Source: Desulfobacteraceae bacterium
GTDB taxonomy: Bacteria; Desulfobacterota; Desulfobacteria; Desulfobacterales; UBA5852
DNA length: 64,000 nt
Assembly: GCA_014237395.1 (NCBI GenBank)
Contig: JABZFP010000014.1
Location: forward strand, 62,001-126,000
Direction: 5' to 3'
The notes under the pieces are model-generated. The model saw only the letters and a list, made by a program, of their open reading frames with translations, ran no database searches and was not told the origin of the DNA. Positions 61,250-64,000 of the stretch are shown piece after piece. The position numbers and the translations under genes were made by a program. Each line of letters opens with the position of its first letter. Position 1 is the stretch's first letter.

Positions 61250-64000
61250 TGGCGATGGCCACGGATGGCTGGGCGGCCGACACCGGTTTGGCGGCCGGTG
61301 ACCCTGCGGACACCGGTTCATGCGGCGCATCGGTGACCGGTGAGATCACGTTCGGATCGATGCAGAGTGTATTGTTGATGGTGGTCAGGCGCGGCCGTTT
61401 GAGACCGCTGATCTGCTGCAGCCAGGCCTGGTATTGCGGGTTGTCCGCGGCCTGCTTTTCCTCTATCCGGCGAATCATCAGGAACGCAAAATGGGATCCG
61501 AACCCGGCCGCATAATGGAGACCGTACTCGAAGGGGCCTTTGGACGGGCCTTGGCTGAATCGCAAGTCCTGGAATTCTTCTGGTATGTTGGTCAGATTGG
61601 CGATGGGCGGCACCTGATGCTTTTGAAGGGCCTTGACCATAACGGCATCCTCGATGGCCGCTCCCAGGGTGTGCCCGGTGTACCCCTTGGTATTGGTGAT
61701 AGTGATGTCGCGGTAGTTGTCCGGGAAGGTCTTCTTCAGGGACGCCACCTCGGCCGAGGCGCTGCCGCCCCGGGCGGGTGTGAAGGTTTCATGCGACATG
61801 AAGACCATGCTGCGGGTGTAGTGATCGCGCTGAAGGCCGTGGCGGTTTTCGACCCGGCGCACAAAGCCTTCCATTTCTTCGGTCAAGTGACCCAGATCGA
61901 TCTGGGTGGCGTGATAGGCGCTGTTGCCGATATAGGTGCCCAGAATCTCGGCCTGGCCGTTCAGCCCCCGGTCGCGCACCCGGTCTTCGCGCTCCACGAT
62001 GAGCGAAACGGCGCCGGCCCCTAATATGGTTCCGTTGCGGTCGGCGTCGAACGGTTTGGCGGCTTCGGAGACCACGTTTTTGATGCTGGCAGCCCCCAGT
62101 GCCAAAAAGCCGGAAGCGATCCAGGGGCTCTGGGTTTCCGAGGTCGAGGATTCACCACCGATAACGATTACACGGTCGCAGCGTCCGGTTCGTATCCAGT
62201 CTTCGGCCACACCGATGGCCTGGGTCGTGGAAGCGCAGGCCCCGCTCATGAGCATGTTGGGGCCCTTGGCTTTGATCAACTGGGCAAAGTGGGCCGAACC
62301 CAGCGGCACGACGTCGAACAACAGGTTGCGTTCGAACTTGTAGGTACCGTATTTCTTGCGCCGTTCCTTGATCTTGAAAAACCAGTCCGTGATCTGTTCC
62401 TTGATGTCGGAATCCCGTACCGATTCCATCAGGTGGTAGTAGATGTTTTCAAGTTCTTTGTACGGCCGCACATAGAATTTGTTGTAGTAGTATCGGTTCA
62501 ACTGCTCGATCAGGGTTTCAAATCCCGGGAAGAGGGATGTCATGATGACGCCGGTGCCCTTTTGCAATTCACGCGGCAGGGCATATCCCGACGGGATGTG
62601 CTGCCCGGTGGAGGTCTTTTTGTGCTGGAGAACCAGCGGGATCTGGGCGTCCTTGAGGGCTTCGATGCCGGCGGCAATCGCAAGGGAGATCGTGATGTCG
62701 TAATCGTAATTGACCCCATATTCGTTTTCCAGATTGAAATAGCCGAGTTTGCCGGCCAGCTGGATCACGTCCCGGGTGTCGGTGATTTCCAGAAAGCGCG
62801 CATTGCCGTCGGGCTGCTTGAAGACCCGGGTGATGTTCATGTCGACGATTTTTTCTTTTTCCTGGGCCGACAAGGGTTCGATGAAATTGTTGCCCTCGAG
62901 AATCTTGTCGAAGTTGTTGGCGTTAAAGACCTTGTTGCCGGTTCCGGGCAACCCGATGGCCGTTCCTGAAATGACGGCTTTGCCGGTGTAGAAATTGAAG
63001 TTTTCGACTTCCCGCAGGGCTTGCTCCCGCTTCTGTTTTAAAAATTCCTGGTAGAGGACGCCGCGCAGGGCATCTTCATTCCGAGCCAGAAAGGCATCGA
63101 AATCTTCGGCATCGGCCATGGCCGGTTGCGACGGGGTGGTTGTGGGCTCCGGCACAGGAGCGATTCGATCCCCCGTATCGCCGGTGGGGGTTTTCTTTGT
63201 CAGCAACCCCTGGGTTTCCAGTTGCGCTTTGAAATCCTGCAGCGAGGCGACTTCGCCGGCCTTGGCATTCACCGAAGGCAGGGCTTGGAAATCGTCGATA
63301 CGGATGTTTTTCAGCAGGTTGACCAGGATGCGTCCGGGACCGATTTCAAAAAACCGGTTATGACCGGAGCGATACACCTGCTCCACCGAGTGGATGAATT
63401 CCACCGGGGAGACGATCTGGCGGACCAGCAGTGTTTTGACGGCATCGGCATCTTCCGGGTAGGGTGCGGCCGTGACGTTGGAGATGACGCGGTGAAAATT
63501 CACGGGGCGGAAGGCAACCCCCCGCAGATAATCCGCCATTTTTTCCGATGCGCTTTGAAACAGCGGGGTATGGAAGGCACCTGAAAGGGCCAGGGCTTTG
63601 AACATGACCTTGGCGGTTTTCAGGTAGGCCGCGAACGCCTCGATGGCTTCCTGGGCGCCGGAAACAGCCGTCTGGTTTTCACTGTTTTTGTTGGCGACGT
63701 AGATGTTCTGGATGCGGGCATCGCGGATCAGCTGTAGGACGCTGTCGGCATCTTTGAACACCACCATGATACGGCCCGGCTGTACTTCGGTGGCGGCTTT
63801 CATGAAATCGGCCCGCTTGACGATCAGCCGCATGGCCGGTTCGAAATCCAGCATGCCGGCGCAGTAAAGTGCGGTATATTCCCCCACACTGTGGCCGATA
63901 AAGCGGTCGGGTGAGAATCCCCGGGCGGCCAGGTCGGTGTAGATCGCGGCCGAACTGAGGAAAACAGCCGGTTGGGTGTTTTCGGTCAAATTCAGCAGGG
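61250..64000 (-). CDS. 5' part of multidomain PUFA/PKS-like synthase: acyltransferase then FAS-like ketosynthase; continues beyond the window
   Basis: AT 'FIGHSVGEYTALYCAGMLDF'; KS 'MLMSGACASTTQAIGVAEDWI', 'NTKGYTGHTLGAAIEDAVMVKAL'; upstream codons stay open to the window end. Confidence 0.9.

Noticed and set aside
60425-61330. 301-aa Arg-rich repetitive ORF
   Set aside because: Third-frame reading of the ACP tandem repeats

Overview
The 64-kb window is GC-rich chromosomal DNA. Gene content (two TRAP systems, HrpA, a PUFA/PKS-like megasynthase) suggests a Desulfobacterota-like bacterium, but that is inference. Coding density is high. I saw no rRNA, CRISPR array or transposase, and I did not search for tRNAs exhaustively. 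From left to right: a TRAP transporter (dctQ-M-P type); a DUF1445 protein; an AT-rich PEP-CTERM gene; a TPP enzyme/homoserine dehydrogenase pair; a GAF-ANTAR regulator followed by a candidate two-hexaloop antitermination leader, a MITE-like hairpin, a glutamate synthase-like gene and gdhA; a secreted PASTA protein; a KaiC-like/XRE/cupin fusion; Hsp20; UspA; a sigma-54 activator; a Zn-protease/RimK/deacylase trio; a minus-strand operon of diadenylate cyclase-YbbR fusion, MgtE and a K+ channel; a plus-strand run of MscS-like channels, SLC12-like cotransporter, CorA and DUF389; a CoA-disulfide-reductase-like flavoprotein; HrpA; CPBP protease; GT2; a TAXI-TRAP system with UspA; HtpG; dodecin; an ECF sigma/anti-sigma/Spy-like cluster; a PPTase; and a multidomain AT-KS-ACPx3-KR-DH synthase that runs off the right edge. 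The best leads are the ANTAR leader RNA (8766-8929), the fused c-di-AMP cyclase/YbbR operon with cation transporters, and the synthase's tandem ACPs, which carry Thr where the phosphopantetheine Ser is expected and have a frameshift in the first copy.
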